Source of the DNA: Thiotrichaceae bacterium
Lineage (GTDB): Bacteria > Pseudomonadota > Gammaproteobacteria > Beggiatoales > Beggiatoaceae
Reading direction: 5' to 3'
Assembly: GCA_016745055.1 (NCBI GenBank)
Contig: JADGDF010000025.1
Coordinates: 1 to 36,136, forward strand
Length of the DNA stretch: 36,136 nt
Part shown: positions 35,729 through 36,136 of the stretch, one piece after another
Layout of the letters: every line of letters begins with the position of its first letter
Numbering within the stretch: position 1 is the stretch's first letter
The notes under the pieces: model-generated
The model's input: only the letters and a program-made list of their open reading frames with translations
What the model was told of the DNA's origin: nothing
Databases searched by the model: none
Made by a program: the position numbers and the translations under genes

Positions 35729-35947
35729 TTATGCAGATAAATCATTGCCACAAAAATACGCCTTATTTTTAATCAATAAATAAGCAACTAAAATGTAGAA
35801 TGACAGCATTATTCCTAAAGAAGTGTACATTGCATTTGGTGTAAATATCATGTCCATTGCCTCTTGTCGCACTGAAAGTCCACGAATTTCTCTTCCCACT
35901 TCATACGCGTGTCTTACTCCAGATAAATCATTTAAGGCCATGAACAT
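35729..35947 (-). CDS. Small membrane protein of unknown function
   Basis: A 72-residue ORF with a hydrophobic segment near its C-terminal end (YTSLGIMLSFYILVAYLLI). The frame remains open upstream through RFLGKSLNVSVFQHIITMF up to and into the transposase region at about 36000, so the ATG at 35947 may be internal and the gene may have been cut by the insertion. I do not recognise the family. Confidence 0.4.
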   Translation of the reverse strand: MFMALNDLSGVRHAYEVGREIRGLSVRQEAMDMIFTPNAMYTSLGIMLSFYILVAYLLIKNKAYFCGNDLSA

Positions 35948-36000
35948 GGTGATAATATGTTGAAATACAGATACATTTAAACTTTTACCTAAGAACCTAT

Positions 36001-36136
36001 TTAAAGTTTTTTTAGAATGATAGCCAAAAAAGCTAGCATAACGAACTGTAGACTAGAATTGAGGTTTCTTTCGCAGTTTTTCCAAAGTCTTCGACACTTA
36101 TCTAACCAAGCAAAAGACCTTTCAACAACCCACCGC
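36001..36136 (-). CDS. IS5-type transposase, C-terminal end (window edge)
   Basis: The minus strand frame from the window end reads RWVVERSFAWLDKCRRLWKN, then CERNLNSSLQFVMLAFLAIILKKL and stops at 36001. RWVVERSFAW carries the last catalytic glutamate of IS5-type (IS427-like) transposases. It is a different family member from the one at 1-333, and its 5' part lies outside the window. Confidence 0.85.
   Translation of the reverse strand, partial: RWVVERSFAWLDKCRRLWKNCERNLNSSLQFVMLAFLAIILKKL

Noticed and set aside
1-36136. CRISPR array
   Set aside because: No set of regularly spaced identical short repeats with unique spacers was found; the tandem repeats are within hvfA and mutL.
1-36136. 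TAACTGA heptamer arrays known from orange Beggiatoaceae
   Set aside because: Only isolated single occurrences were seen, with no tandem array, so they do not support a lineage call.

Overview
The window looks like a chromosomal segment of an AT-rich gammaproteobacterium. The gamma-type core genes (hflD, prlC, mutL, rplM-rpsI), the long forms of PstC and PstA, a DsrC/TusE-family protein, a sulfide:quinone-reductase-like flavoprotein and many decayed transposons together suggest a sulfur-oxidising Thiotrichales/Beggiatoaceae-like organism. The lineage is inferred from gene content only; there is no rRNA here.

Layout. 1-0.9 kb: the 3' end of an IS5-type transposase and a decayed IS701-like transposase. 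1.0-1.5 kb: a TusE-like single-cysteine DsrC-family gene with a clear sigma70 promoter. 1.6-8.4 kb (minus strand): a phosphate operon pstC-pstA-pstB-phoU-arsC behind a PHO box, with a two-gene nucleotidyltransferase module lying between pstC and pstA; pstS is not here. 8.6-12.2 kb: a secreted unknown protein, hflD and prlC. 12.5 kb: tRNA-Val(GAC). 12.7-14.3 kb: rfbF and a family 2 glycosyltransferase. 14.5-16.7 kb: a three-gene RiPP operon of the HvfABC/bufferin type, whose precursor carries eleven EGKCG motifs and is followed by an MNIO (DUF692) enzyme and its DUF2063 partner. 17-20.1 kb: a sulfotransferase, an SQR-like flavoprotein, a MIF-like tautomerase and a DUF4124 protein. 20.2-22.7 kb: mutL of the endonuclease type and a CopD-like membrane protein.

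23-29 kb resembles a decayed peptide-natural-product (lasso-like) locus: an asparagine-synthetase-type cyclase broken by two single-base frameshifts, an ABC exporter, a GT-C glycosyltransferase and, on the other strand, a PF14907-type nucleotidyltransferase. No precursor peptide or B protein is visible. 29-31 kb is a mobile-element graveyard: a second IS701-like pseudogene, a GC-rich non-coding block that looks like a group II intron fragment, and a frameshifted IS200/IS605 tnpA.

31.0-33.5 kb holds an ammonium transporter fused to a histidine kinase, preceded by an NtrC-like site and a sigma54-like promoter, which points to nitrogen control. The remainder is a YdjM-like membrane protein starting 4 nt after tRNA-Gln(CTG), the rplM-rpsI ribosomal operon, and a small membrane protein beside a second IS5-type transposase that runs off the window end. 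The two most notable systems are the expanded EGKCG RiPP operon and the Amt-kinase fusion with its promoter.
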